Made by a program: the position numbers and the translations under genes | Shown: positions 41,870-50,104 of the stretch, piece after piece | How positions within the stretch are numbered: position 1 is the stretch's first letter | How the letters are laid out: each line of letters starts with the position of its first letter | Origin: Butyricicoccus faecihominis | GTDB taxonomy: Bacteria; Bacillota; Clostridia; Oscillospirales; Butyricicoccaceae | Direction of reading: 5' to 3' | DNA: 64,000 bases | NCBI RefSeq assembly: GCF_024462775.1 | Contig: NZ_JANGCE010000003.1 | Coordinates: forward strand, 124,001-188,000 | Notes under the pieces: model-generated | The model's database searches: none | Seen by the model: only the letters and a program-made list of their open reading frames with translations | What the model was told of the DNA's origin: nothing

Positions 41870-43519
41870 TTATGGGTCGCGCGTTTCGGTAAATTCCACG
41901 CCCGTGTAACCGGTCAGCGAAATTTGCAGGCGGTTCGCGGCGGCGCCGTTGCGGTAGGTAAAGCCGGTTTCGGTTTTGGTAAAATAATCTGGATATTCCA
42001 GCATGTCGTACCGGGTGTATTCCTCTTCCGCCGCAGTGAGCGCAATATCGCTGTTTTGGAATCCGTTCGGGGAGGAAATCTGAATGCCGGAATCGGCGGC
42101 GGTGACAAGGATATTGTCCGCCGCGTTTTCGGCTAGGTCGTAGCGGAAGTCGCCGTAGAGCACGTTTACGTTCAGCTCCCGCTGGGCGCCGGGCACATGC
42201 AGCTGGACAAAGTCCGTCTCGCCCATCTTGGCGACCTTGCCGGATACGGACACGGCCCACCGGCCGTCGCGCTCGGTCATGCGCACGTCGTAATAAGCGC
42301 TGTCGTAGCTTGCGGTGATCTCGTTTTCGGCGGCGGGCAGCAGCTCCACGCCGCCGCTGTAAATGTCCAGATCGATCGGGGGGCTTTGCGCGCCGTCCGG
42401 CAGGAGACCGCTGCCGGTCTGCATACCGGCGACGGCCGAACCGCCGGGCGCGGGGGTGGTTTTTCCGGCGGGCGCCGCCGCGTACGCGCCGATCGCCGTC
42501 GCGCCGACGCCCAGCGCCAGCGTGATCGCGAGCGCCAGCGCGCCCGCCGCCTTGGAGGGTTTACGATAGTTCATAATCGCTTCCAACCTTTCTTTTAAAA
42601 GCGCGCCGCTTTCGCCCAGCGTGACGGAGGAAAGCGAATCCCGATAGCCGCCGCCCGCGCCGACAGCGTGAAGCAGCGTGTCGCCGTAGGCGCGCCGGTT
42701 ATCGCCGTCCAGCGAGCGGACGACCGCCTCGTCGCAGGCAAGCTCGCACGCGCGGTCTATTTCCCGGGCCATGACGTGGACGAGCGGATTGAACCAGTGC
42801 AGGCACAGCGTGAGCTGCACCAGCCATTTATAGAACAGATCGCGCCGCCGGTAGTGCGTCAGCTCGTGCAGCACGGTATAGGAAAAATCCGCTTCCGACA
42901 GCGCGGCGGTGGGCAGCACGATGCAGGGCCGGAAAAAACCGATCAGCAGCGGCGAGGAGATCAGGCTGTTCACGCATAGCTCCACGGGTCTTTTCACGCC
43001 CGCCCGCTCGCCGAGCAGCGCCAGCCTATCCAGCAGCGCGGGATCGGCTACCGCCGTGTTACCCGCCTTCAAATAGCGCGCAAAGCTCTGATAAATGGTG
43101 ACCTTGCGAAGAAGCAAAAGCAGCGCGCCCGCCAGCCAGACCGGCCAAAGGTATGGCGTGATCAGCCTGACCGCCCACAAGGCCCGCCGGAGAACGGCGG
43201 GGAACGGCGCGGCGGCCCGCGCGCCGCCGCTGTCCGAAACGGCGGGGGCTTCCGGCCGCGGCGCGGGCGTTTGGCTGAGGGAAGGGGAAGGGGCCGTTTG
43301 CACGACCGGCAGTCGGCCGCTTTGCTGAAACAGCGTATCCATGGGGCTGCCCTTTGCGCCAAAGGGCAGAAGCAGGCGCAAAATGACCGCCAGCCAGATA
43401 TAATACTGCCACCGCTTGCCGGCCCGGCCCCGGATCAAGGGTTTTATAAGAAGAAGGAGCAGGATCAGCACCGAGCCGGCGAGCGAAAGCGATAGAACGG
43501 TTTTAAGTATCTCGTTCAT
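41870..43519 (-). CDS. BlaR1/MecR1-like M56 metallopeptidase with DUF4097-like sensor tail
   Basis: A 549-residue membrane protein: several N-terminal helices, an M56 zinc-protease loop (TVLHELTHYRRRDLFYKW, HEXXH), a further helix near 325-350, and an extracytoplasmic C-terminus. The tail is not a penicillin-binding domain; it looks like the beta-rich DUF4097/adhesin-type fold. It presumably senses an envelope signal and cleaves the BlaI partner. ATG 43519 overlaps the end of blaI. Confidence 0.83.
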   Translation of the reverse strand: MNEILKTVLSLSLAGSVLILLLLLIKPLIRGRAGKRWQYYIWLAVILRLLLPFGAKGSPMDTLFQQSGRLPVVQTAPSPSLSQTPAPRPEAPAVSDSGGARAAAPFPAVLRRALWAVRLITPYLWPVWLAGALLLLLRKVTIYQSFARYLKAGNTAVADPALLDRLALLGERAGVKRPVELCVNSLISSPLLIGFFRPCIVLPTAALSEADFSYTVLHELTHYRRRDLFYKWLVQLTLCLHWFNPLVHVMAREIDRACELACDEAVVRSLDGDNRRAYGDTLLHAVGAGGGYRDSLSSVTLGESGALLKERLEAIMNYRKPSKAAGALALAITLALGVGATAIGAYAAAPAGKTTPAPGGSAVAGMQTGSGLLPDGAQSPPIDLDIYSGGVELLPAAENEITASYDSAYYDVRMTERDGRWAVSVSGKVAKMGETDFVQLHVPGAQRELNVNVLYGDFRYDLAENAADNILVTAADSGIQISSPNGFQNSDIALTAAEEEYTRYDMLEYPDYFTKTETGFTYRNGAAANRLQISLTGYTGVEFTETRDP

Positions 43520-43895
43520 GGCCGTCACCGCTCCCTTCCCAGAACCGTTTCAGCTCCTCGTAATCCTTTGGGGTGAGCATTTCTTTTTGAATCAGCGTGG
43601 AGATCAGGCCCTTGGCGTTGCCCTCGTACAGCTTATCGAGCAGGTCCTTGGTCTGCGCCGCCTGATAATCCGTTTCGGTCACCACCGCGGTGTATTCGTT
43701 GCGCCGCCCGATCTTATTGGTTTGCAAAAGCCCCTTGTCGACTAGGCGGGACAGCAGGGTGATGACCGTGTTTTTCTGCCAGCGGTTGCCCGCCGCGGCA
43801 AGCTGCTCCATGATGCGGGCGTAAAGCGCCTTGCCGCCCTCCGCCCAGATGATCTTCATGAGCGCAAGCTCGGAATCCGATACCTGTACAGCCAT
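43503..43895 (-). CDS. BlaI/MecI/CopY family repressor
   Basis: A 130-residue winged-helix repressor: SDSELALMKIIWAEGGKALYARIMEQLAAAGNRWQKNTVITLLSRLVDKGLLQTNKIGRRNEYTAVVTE. It dimerises through the C-terminus, where the M56 partner would cut. It is the first gene of a two-gene operon with two direct operator-like repeats in its promoter. Confidence 0.92.
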   Translation of the reverse strand: MAVQVSDSELALMKIIWAEGGKALYARIMEQLAAAGNRWQKNTVITLLSRLVDKGLLQTNKIGRRNEYTAVVTETDYQAAQTKDLLDKLYEGNAKGLISTLIQKEMLTPKDYEELKRFWEGSGDGHERDT

Positions 43896-43911
43896 GCTTC
43901 TCTACCTCCTA

Positions 43912-43966
43912 AGATAACGGTTTGTAGTCCTAACCCTAAGATAACACTTTGTAGGCCAAATGTCAA
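43912..43966 (-). promoter_or_regulatory. Promoter and repeated operator of the BlaI/M56 operon
   Basis: On the minus strand TTGACA (43961-43966), 17 bases, TATCTT (43938-43943). The plus-strand unit TAAGATAAC..TTTGTAG occurs twice (about 43915-43932 and 43937-43954), one over the -10 and one just downstream. This fits autorepression by the BlaI product. Confidence 0.7.
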
Positions 43967-43984
43967 CCCAAACAATCTTGGGGC

Positions 43985-44002
43985 CAATGGCATTTAGTTA
44001 AG
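43985..44002. repeat. Solitary MITE end
   Basis: CAATGGCATTTAGTTAAG matches the terminal inverted repeat of the element at 9406 with one mismatch, but no partner end or core is nearby. It is probably a deletion relic. Confidence 0.55.
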
Positions 44003-44092
44003 AAAAGCTGACTCCTATGCGACATAGCGCCGCCCTTTGGGCCTCCCCGTGACGAGGGCATAGGCGTAAACTGAAGCAGCGTATGCATTTAG

Positions 44093-44160
44093 CGCTCTTT
44101 GGGCTTCCCCCGACGAGGGGAAGCTGGCACGGCGAAGCCGTGACTGATGGGGGGCGTAAG
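44093..44160 (-). repeat. Intergenic repeat R3, copy 1
   Basis: The reverse strand reads CTTACGCCCCCCAT, a CACGGCTTCGCCGTG hairpin and AGCTTCCCCTCG, matching copies at 44207 and 50310. A fragment (TTTGGGCCTCCCCGTGACGA) also lies at 44036-44066. Confidence 0.65.
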
Positions 44161-44206
44161 AACCATTGGCATTGATGTGCGTGGCTGCCTTAAAGTGCGC
44201 CATTCG

Positions 44207-44330
44207 TTACGCCCCCCATTCGTCACGCGCCTACGGCGCGCGCCACCGCTCGCATATAAATGCCACACCGTGGCAAATAAAGGAGCGAGGGCTACGGCCT
44301 CCCCTCGTGGGGGGAAGGCCAAAAAGCGCT
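44207..44330 (+). repeat. Intergenic repeat R3, copy 2, with an inserted hairpin
   Basis: TTACGCCCCCCATTCGTCAC, GCGCCTACGGCGC and CCCCTCGTGGGGGGAAGGCC match 50310-50382. Relative to that copy, about 53 extra bases (GCTCGC...TGCCACACCGTGGCA...GGAGCGAG) are inserted as a hairpin. The surrounding 43896-44560 interval holds no credible gene. Confidence 0.65.
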
Positions 44331-44598
44331 CTGTGCGCGCCGTCTCGAAGGGACGTAACACTTACTAAGAAACCATGTCTCTTCGTTCGGCTGTACCAGC
44401 CTGTTTGATGCTCTCACTTATCCCGGTGCTTCGCTCTCGGCGCGCCGAGGGCGTCGCGCCCTACATTTTCTGTGCTTGCGTTACCTTTTTCTCTTGCCTG
44501 ACCTTATCCGCGGTATTTTGTTGACCGGCGCGTTTTTATATACTTTGCCCAATCGTTGGGGGGGCGCGTTGTACAAGCCGTCGAACCCGTTTTGACAG

Positions 44599-44731
44599 AA
44601 AGTAATTTATGTATAGAATAAGAGCATTCGTTGAAATGACAATGCACGAAAAAGGCCGTATAATACAGTCAAACAGAAGAACACGGGGAGAAATAAGAAC
44701 AAAACCGGCCGGTAGTTCGCCGCGTTCTTTG
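44599..44731 (+). promoter_or_regulatory. Duplicated promoter/leader, copy 1 (upstream of the second dehydrogenase)
   Basis: Matches 48698-48830 over about 130 bases. Shared parts: AAAGTAATTTATGTATAG, GAAATGACAA (-35 ATGACA 44636-44641), GTATAATACAGTCAA (-10 44659-44664, spacer 17), GAACAAAACCGGCCGGT, and outer arms GAACACGG/CCGCGTTC that could pair in RNA. A second possible promoter, TTGACA-16-TAGAAT (44592-44619), exists only in this copy. Confidence 0.85.
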
Positions 44732-44775
44732 TGAAAATTAAAATTATCATATAACATTTTTGGGAGGAAATCGTC

Positions 44776-45903
44776 ATGAAGGAAATCAGAATCGGTTTGG
44801 TAGGCTCCGGATGGATGGGCAAGGCGCACTCCTCGGCCCTCAAGGACGCGGAAATGCTGTTCGGCCCGGAATACGGCGTGGCTTCGTACGAGATCGTGGC
44901 GGACAACAACGAAGCGGCGGCGAAGGCCGCGCAGGAAAAGATCGGCTTTCGCCGCATGAGCACCGATTGGCGCGATGTGGTGACCGATCCGAACGTCGAT
45001 CTGGTCGACATCGCCACCCCGAATGCGTTCCATTACGACGTGGCCAAGGCCGCGCTGGAAAACGGCAAGAACGTTTACTGCGAAAAGCCGCTCAGCCTGT
45101 CCGCGTCGCAGTCGGCCGAGCTGGCAAAGCTTGCAAAGGAAAAGGGCGTGATCAACTACGTCGGTTACAACAATGTGATGAACCCGGCGAACGCTTACGT
45201 CAAGGACTTGATCGAATCCGGCGCGCTGGGCAAGATCATGCGCTTCGTCGGCTCGTACGATCAGGATCAGCTGCTCGATGAGAGCCTGCCCCTCGTATGG
45301 CGGCATAAGAAGGCGCTGGCGGGCGCGGGCGCGCTGGGCGACCTCGGCTGCCACCTGATGAGCATTTCGCAGTACTTAATGGGCGATGTGAAGAACGTGA
45401 ACGCGCTGGCCTCCACCGTGTTCCCGAAGCGCCCGGTCGCGCCCGGCTCCACGGAAATGGGCGACGTGGAAAACGAGGATATCATGCAGTTCATGGCGGA
45501 GTACGCGAACGGCGCGATCGGCCAGATCTCCTGCTCGCGCGTGGCCACCGGCCGCAAGAACTACCTGTGCTACGAAATTCAGGGCACCAAGGGCACGGTG
45601 CGCTACGATTTGGAGCGCATGGGCGAGGTGCAGGTTTACTTCCAAGGCGATAATGAGCGCGACCGCGGCTTCCGCACGGTGCTGCTCAACCCGCTGATGA
45701 AGGGCTACAACGCCTTCCAGCCCGCGGGCGGCATCTCCATCGCGTATAACGATATGAAGATTCTGGAGGTTCACGAGCTGTTCTCCGCGATCACCAAGGG
45801 CGCGCCCTATGTTTGCGATTTTGAGTTCGGCTATAAGATCGACCGCACCGTTGACGCTGTTCTGGCATCCGCCGAAAAGCGCCAGTGGGTCGAAGTAAAG
45901 TAA
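44776..45903 (+). CDS. Gfo/Idh/MocA family oxidoreductase (second copy)
   Basis: A 375-residue NAD(P)-dependent dehydrogenase: GLVGSGWMGKAHSSAL, YCEKPLSLSASQ and GALGDLGCHLMSISQYLMG. It is clearly distinct from the 40779 protein and longer. It probably handles a different inositol isomer or polyol. First gene of a transcript starting from the duplicated promoter; the next gene begins 14 bases later. Confidence 0.86.
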   Translation: MKEIRIGLVGSGWMGKAHSSALKDAEMLFGPEYGVASYEIVADNNEAAAKAAQEKIGFRRMSTDWRDVVTDPNVDLVDIATPNAFHYDVAKAALENGKNVYCEKPLSLSASQSAELAKLAKEKGVINYVGYNNVMNPANAYVKDLIESGALGKIMRFVGSYDQDQLLDESLPLVWRHKKALAGAGALGDLGCHLMSISQYLMGDVKNVNALASTVFPKRPVAPGSTEMGDVENEDIMQFMAEYANGAIGQISCSRVATGRKNYLCYEIQGTKGTVRYDLERMGEVQVYFQGDNERDRGFRTVLLNPLMKGYNAFQPAGGISIAYNDMKILEVHELFSAITKGAPYVCDFEFGYKIDRTVDAVLASAEKRQWVEVK

Positions 45904-45917
45904 GGGAGGATATCATT

Positions 45918-46796
45918 ATGTCTATTAAAGTAGGTATCGCGCCCGATTCTTGGGGCGTATGGTTCCCGCAGCACGAAAAGCAGACCCCGTGGCAGCGCTG
46001 CATGGATGAAATGCGGCAGGCGGGCTACGACGGCGTCGAGCTTGGCCCTTGGGGCTATTTCCCGAACACCAACCCCGAACTGAAGGACGCGCTGGCCGCG
46101 CGCAGCCTTTCGCTGGTCGCGGGCACGGTCGGCGGCGACTTCTTAGACGACGCCTCGATCGACGCGATGTGCGAGACCATTGACGATATCGCGGGCCTGC
46201 TCGCGGATTTCCCGGAGGCGCGGTATATCGTGCTGCTGCCCGCCATGTACACCGATTTGGAGACCGGCGCGCCCGTGTGCGACCCCAACCTGACCGACGC
46301 GCAGTGGCAAACCTATTGCAAAAACGTGCAGCGCGCGGCCAACCGCGTCGCCACCCACGGCCTGATCGGCGCGTTCCACCCGCATGTGGACTGCCATGTC
46401 CAGACCGAGGCGCAGATCGAGCGCCTGCTTCGCGATACCAATGTGATGCTGTGCTTCGATACCGGCCACCATGTCTACGGCGGCGGCGAGCCGGTATCGT
46501 TCTACTTAAAGCACGCGGACCGCATCCCCTATATCCATATCAAGGACTGCGACCTTGCGGTAAAGGCCAAGATGGACGCGGAAAAGTGGTCGTTCGCCAA
46601 GGCTGTCACCGAGGATATCATGGTGGAGCCGGGCAAGGGCAGCATCGACTTTGCGGGGCTGCACGACGCGCTCGTCGAAAAGGGCTATGACGGCTGGGTC
46701 GTCGTCGAACAGGACCTGTTCCCGGTCAAATCCTTTGACGTACCGCTGCCGATCGCGCGCCAAGGCCGTGAAAACCTGAAAAACGCCGGTTTCTAA
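45918..46796 (+). CDS. IolE-like TIM-barrel dehydratase/isomerase
   Basis: A 292-residue AP-endonuclease-2-fold protein. The opening KVGIAPDSWGVWFPQHEKQTPWQRCMDEMRQAGYDGVELGPWGYFP, the AFHPHVDCHV and FDTGHHVYGG metal segments, and GWVVVEQDLFP closely follow inosose dehydratase (IolE). Likely reaction: dehydration of scyllo-inosose or a related keto-inositol. GGAGG precedes ATG 45918. Confidence 0.86.
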   Translation: MSIKVGIAPDSWGVWFPQHEKQTPWQRCMDEMRQAGYDGVELGPWGYFPNTNPELKDALAARSLSLVAGTVGGDFLDDASIDAMCETIDDIAGLLADFPEARYIVLLPAMYTDLETGAPVCDPNLTDAQWQTYCKNVQRAANRVATHGLIGAFHPHVDCHVQTEAQIERLLRDTNVMLCFDTGHHVYGGGEPVSFYLKHADRIPYIHIKDCDLAVKAKMDAEKWSFAKAVTEDIMVEPGKGSIDFAGLHDALVEKGYDGWVVVEQDLFPVKSFDVPLPIARQGRENLKNAGF

Positions 46797-46852
46797 GCCG
46801 CCCGCGCTTGCTAAACACCGCCTGATTCTCATTTCTTCTCTTTCCGTACAGC

Positions 46853-46902
46853 GCCCCGCATCCCTTAGCCGCTCAAGCGACGAGAGATGCGGGGCGGCTT
46901 TA
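46853..46902 (+). terminator. Terminator after the IolE-like gene
   Basis: GCCCCGCATC / GATGCGGGGC with an inner GCCGCTC/GAG-type fold, then GGCTTTAT. Weak T tract, so the symporter downstream may receive read-through. Confidence 0.65.
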
Positions 46903-46967
46903 TCAGATGGACTGAGAAACTGTTACATTTATGCAAGATACCGTAAGATAAAAGAAGGGGGAAAGCT

Positions 46968-48569
46968 ATGTTTGCACTGATCACCTTTGTCGGGTTCACC
47001 GCGCTGGTCGCGCTGATCTCGTGGCTCAAAACCAGAGGGGACAACGTATCCACCAAGGAGGGCTACTTCCTCGCGGGGCGCGGGCTGTCGGGCGTCGTCA
47101 TCTGCGGCTCGCTGATGATGACCAACCTATCCGCCGAGCAGCTCGTCGGCCGGAACGGACAGGGCTACGCCGCCGGTATGACGGCCATGGGCTGGGAAGC
47201 GATCTGCCCGATCGCGCTGACGCTGATGGCGCTGTTCTTTTTGCCGCGCTACCTAAAGCTCGGCGTTACGACCATACCGGAATTTTTGGAAACACGCTAC
47301 GACCGTAAAACCCGCGTTTTGGTCTCGTTCATTTTTCTGGTGGCCTATATCGTCACCATGCTGCCGCTGGTGCTGTATTCCGGCTCGGTGGTGATGGAGC
47401 AGATATTCGGCGTGTCCGAGCTGCTTGGAACCGACCGCTTTGTCGGCATCACGCTGATGTGCGTGGCCCTCGGCGTGATCGGCGGCATTTACGCCATTTT
47501 CGGCGGCCTCAAGGCGGTCGCCGTGTCGGATTCGCTGAACGGCGTCATCTTTATCGCGGGCGCGGCGCTGCTGGTGCCCATCCTCGCGTTCGTCGCGCTG
47601 GGCGACGGCAGCTTGCTCGAGGGCGTGCGCGCCTTTGCCTTCCATACGCCCAAGGGTCACTTAAATTCCATCAGCCCGGTGGACGCGCTGCCGCCGTACA
47701 TCCCGTGGCCGATGATGCTGATCGGCTGCACGATCAACCACGTTTCCTACTACTGCACCAACCAGTCGATCATGCAGCGCGTGCTCGGCGCGAAAAGCTT
47801 GGCCGAGGCGCAAAAGGGGTCGCTCTTGTCCGGTATTTTGCTGGTGTTCTGCCCGCTGTTTTTGGTGGTGCCGGGCATCATCGCGTTCGTCATGTCAGGC
47901 GGCGGCCTGCCCTCGTTCGATCAGGCGTATCCGTGGCTGCTGCTGCAAATTTTGCCCAAACCGCTGGTCGGCTTCTTCGCCGCCGTCATGTTCGGCGCGA
48001 TTTTATCGTCCTTTAACTCGGTGCTCAACAGCTCGATGACGATGTTCACGCTCGACGTGCTGCCGGTGTTTTCGGGGAAAAAGCGCGATGATTTGCAGCT
48101 CATCCGGCTGGCCAAGCGTTTCGGCATCATCCTGTGCCTGCTTTCCATCGCCATCGCGCCGTTTTTGATGTATCTGCCCGCCGGTATCTCCACCTTTCTC
48201 AACCAAATGTGGGGCTATTACGGCGTGCCGGTGCTCGCCGTCGCCGTGATGGGTATGCTGAACCGGCGCGTGCCCAATATCGCGCCCAAGGTCACCATCG
48301 CCGTGCATATCGTTTGCTATGGGCTGATGATGCGGCTGCTGCCGAACGTGCATTTCCTGTACTTTGAGACCGCGAGCTTTGTGATCGACATTGTGCTGCT
48401 GGCGCTGTTCGCGAAATTTTATCCGCGCCCGGCGGCTTATGAGCTGCGCACGGATCAAAGCGCCATCGATATGACCCCGTGGAAATATCGCTACCCGGTC
48501 ATTGCCGTGACCTTCGCCGTCATGGCCGGTATGTACGCGCTGTTTTCGCCCATCGGTCTCGCCCGTTAG
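46968..48569 (+). CDS. Sodium:solute symporter (SSS family)
   Basis: A 533-residue membrane protein with about 14 helices. Family marks: GRGLSGVVICGSLMMTNLSAEQLVGRNGQGYAAG near the N-terminus and GAILSSFNSVLNSSMTMFTLDV near helix 8-9. It resembles the sugar/inositol SglT branch, consistent with import of the polyol degraded by neighbouring enzymes. GGGGGAAAG precedes ATG 46968. Confidence 0.9.
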   Translation: MFALITFVGFTALVALISWLKTRGDNVSTKEGYFLAGRGLSGVVICGSLMMTNLSAEQLVGRNGQGYAAGMTAMGWEAICPIALTLMALFFLPRYLKLGVTTIPEFLETRYDRKTRVLVSFIFLVAYIVTMLPLVLYSGSVVMEQIFGVSELLGTDRFVGITLMCVALGVIGGIYAIFGGLKAVAVSDSLNGVIFIAGAALLVPILAFVALGDGSLLEGVRAFAFHTPKGHLNSISPVDALPPYIPWPMMLIGCTINHVSYYCTNQSIMQRVLGAKSLAEAQKGSLLSGILLVFCPLFLVVPGIIAFVMSGGGLPSFDQAYPWLLLQILPKPLVGFFAAVMFGAILSSFNSVLNSSMTMFTLDVLPVFSGKKRDDLQLIRLAKRFGIILCLLSIAIAPFLMYLPAGISTFLNQMWGYYGVPVLAVAVMGMLNRRVPNIAPKVTIAVHIVCYGLMMRLLPNVHFLYFETASFVIDIVLLALFAKFYPRPAAYELRTDQSAIDMTPWKYRYPVIAVTFAVMAGMYALFSPIGLAR

Positions 48570-48578
48570 GGGCGCGCG

Positions 48579-48619
48579 AAAAACCGCCTTTGCCCGCCGG
48601 GCGAAGCGCGGTTTTTTTT
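48579..48619 (+). terminator. Terminator of the symporter gene
   Basis: AAAACCGC / GCGGTTTT arms with inner GCCCGCCGGGC and a T8 run. Confidence 0.9.
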
Positions 48620-48697
48620 GTGCTACCAAGCGCTTTGGGAACTTTGAACAAGCGGTGAAACGCTTTGTTGTACATGTCGCATAAGCGGGAGAAACAC

Positions 48698-48830
48698 AAA
48701 GTAATTTATGTATAGAATAGGGGCGCTGAATGAAATGACAACCACGCTCCGGGGCGGTATAATACAGTCAATCAGAGGAACAAGGGGCGAATGGAGAACA
48801 AAACCGGCCGGTTTTGCGCCGTGTTCCGCG
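48698..48830 (+). promoter_or_regulatory. Duplicated promoter/leader, copy 2 (upstream of the binding protein)
   Basis: Paralogous to 44599-44731. -35 ATGACA (48735-48740), 17 bases, -10 TATAAT (48758-48763). The AAAACCGGCCGGTTTT palindrome is perfect here, and outer arms GGAACAAGG/CCGTGTTCC differ from copy 1 yet can still mostly pair. A TTGTACA match about 30 bases upstream extends the homology. The rest of the 48570-48877 gap contains no gene. Confidence 0.85.
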
Positions 48831-48877
48831 AGAGGAAGAAAGATGATCCCGTGAGATTTTAAGGAGGAAAAAAGCAC

Positions 48878-49852
48878 ATGAAAAAAAGAACATTATCCGC
48901 GCTGCTCGCGGCGGCGATGGCATTCTCCCTTTCGGCCTGCGGCGACCAGCCCGATCAGGCGGACCCCGCGGCGGACGGCGCGGCGGAGGGCAAGACGACC
49001 GTCGGCTTTGTGGTAAAGGCGCTGGACGATCCGTATTGGATGCTGATGAAGGCGGGCGCGGAGGACAAGGCGGCCGAGCTTGGCGTGGAAGTGAAATTCA
49101 TCGCCCCCAATTCGGAAAGCGACGTGCAGGGGCAGGTAACCAGCATTGAAAACCTGATCGGCAACGGCATCAACGCGCTGTGCTGCGCGCCGTCCTCGCC
49201 GGACGCGGTGCTCCCCGTGTTTGAGCGCGCCGACAAGGCGGGCATTCCCGTGCTGGCCGTGGACACGGATACGACCTTCGCGGGCAAAAAGACGTTCATC
49301 GGCACCGGCAACGAATCGGCCGCCAAGCTGGGCGGCGCGTACGTCGCGGAGCAGCTGGGCGAGGGCAAGAACGCGGTCATCATCCGCGGCCGCTTGGGCG
49401 ATACCACGCACGACGAGCGCGAAGCGGGCTACCGCGCCGCGCTGGAAGAAGCGGGCTGGACGATCATCGAGGTAAAGGCGGCCGATTCGGACGCGGAAAA
49501 GGCGATGAACATCACGCAGGACATCATCCAGCGCTATGACAATATCGACGCGATTCTGGCCACGGCGGATCATATGGCGCAGGGCGCGCAGCGCGCGATC
49601 GAGGCCGCCGGGAGCGACATCGCGGTGCTGGGCTTCAACGGTTCGGCTTCGGCTGTCGAGCTGGTGCTGCAAGGCAAAATGCTGGGCAGCGTCGCGCAGG
49701 CCCCGTATGAAATGGGCGCTTCGGGCGTGGAAAACGCGGTAAAGGCCGCGAAGGGCGAAACGCTGGAAACGCGCATCGAGACCGGCGCGGAGGTCATCAC
49801 CGCGGAAAACGGGCAGGCCTATCTGGACGAAATCAGCGAACTGAGCAAGTAA
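48878..49852 (+). CDS. Sugar/inositol-type substrate-binding lipoprotein (orphan)
   Basis: A 324-residue Peripla_BP_4 (ribose/inositol-like) binding protein with lipobox LSAC (Cys21), then VGFVVKALDDPYWMLMKAGAEDKAAELG, RGRLGDTTHDEREAGYRAAL and LGFNGSASAVELVLQGK. No ATPase or permease gene is adjacent, so it must share a transporter encoded elsewhere or act in sensing. Its promoter is the duplicate of the one before the second dehydrogenase, tying it to the same regulon. Confidence 0.9.
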   Translation: MKKRTLSALLAAAMAFSLSACGDQPDQADPAADGAAEGKTTVGFVVKALDDPYWMLMKAGAEDKAAELGVEVKFIAPNSESDVQGQVTSIENLIGNGINALCCAPSSPDAVLPVFERADKAGIPVLAVDTDTTFAGKKTFIGTGNESAAKLGGAYVAEQLGEGKNAVIIRGRLGDTTHDEREAGYRAALEEAGWTIIEVKAADSDAEKAMNITQDIIQRYDNIDAILATADHMAQGAQRAIEAAGSDIAVLGFNGSASAVELVLQGKMLGSVAQAPYEMGASGVENAVKAAKGETLETRIETGAEVITAENGQAYLDEISELSK

Positions 49853-49861
49853 ATAATGCAG

Positions 49862-49897
49862 AAGCGGCGTTCCCAGCCGATGGGGAACGCCGCTTTT
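49862..49897 (+). terminator. Terminator of the binding-protein gene
   Basis: AAGCGGCGTTCCC / GGGGAACGCCGCTT then TTT. Confidence 0.88.
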
Positions 49898-49909
49898 GCT
49901 CGTTGGAGG

Positions 49910-49972
49910 GGAGGCTCGCTTCGCTCGCGATATGATGCGCGGCGGTAGCCGCGGAGGTACGTCGCGCCGCCC
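49910..49972 (+). repeat. Mosaic repeat R4, module 1, second copy
   Basis: Same orientation as 24630-24693 with identical GGAGGCTC, ATGCGCGGC and GTAGCCGCG blocks. Confidence 0.65.
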
Positions 49973-50008
49973 GGCGCTGTCGTAAATGAGCGATCACGCA
50001 CCGAGGCA

Positions 50009-50104
50009 GTAGGGCGGGCTGACCGCAGCCCGCCGAGCGCGAAGCACCCGGGTGTGTGGGCGCGCAAAACAGGCCGGTTCGGCCGAGCGGAGTAACCCGT
50101 CCAC
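50009..50104 (-). repeat. Mosaic repeat R4, module 2, second copy (inverted)
   Basis: The minus strand matches 24748-24841 closely (GTGGACGGG, CTCCGCTCGGCCGAACCGGC, GGCGGGCTG). Thus module order is kept relative to 49910 but this module is flipped. No gene is supportable between 49900 and 50455. Confidence 0.65.

Noticed and set aside
44147-44408. Several 70-90 codon frames between the BlaI and dehydrogenase genes
   Set aside because: They coincide with R3 palindromic repeats in both orientations and share no protein-like conservation.
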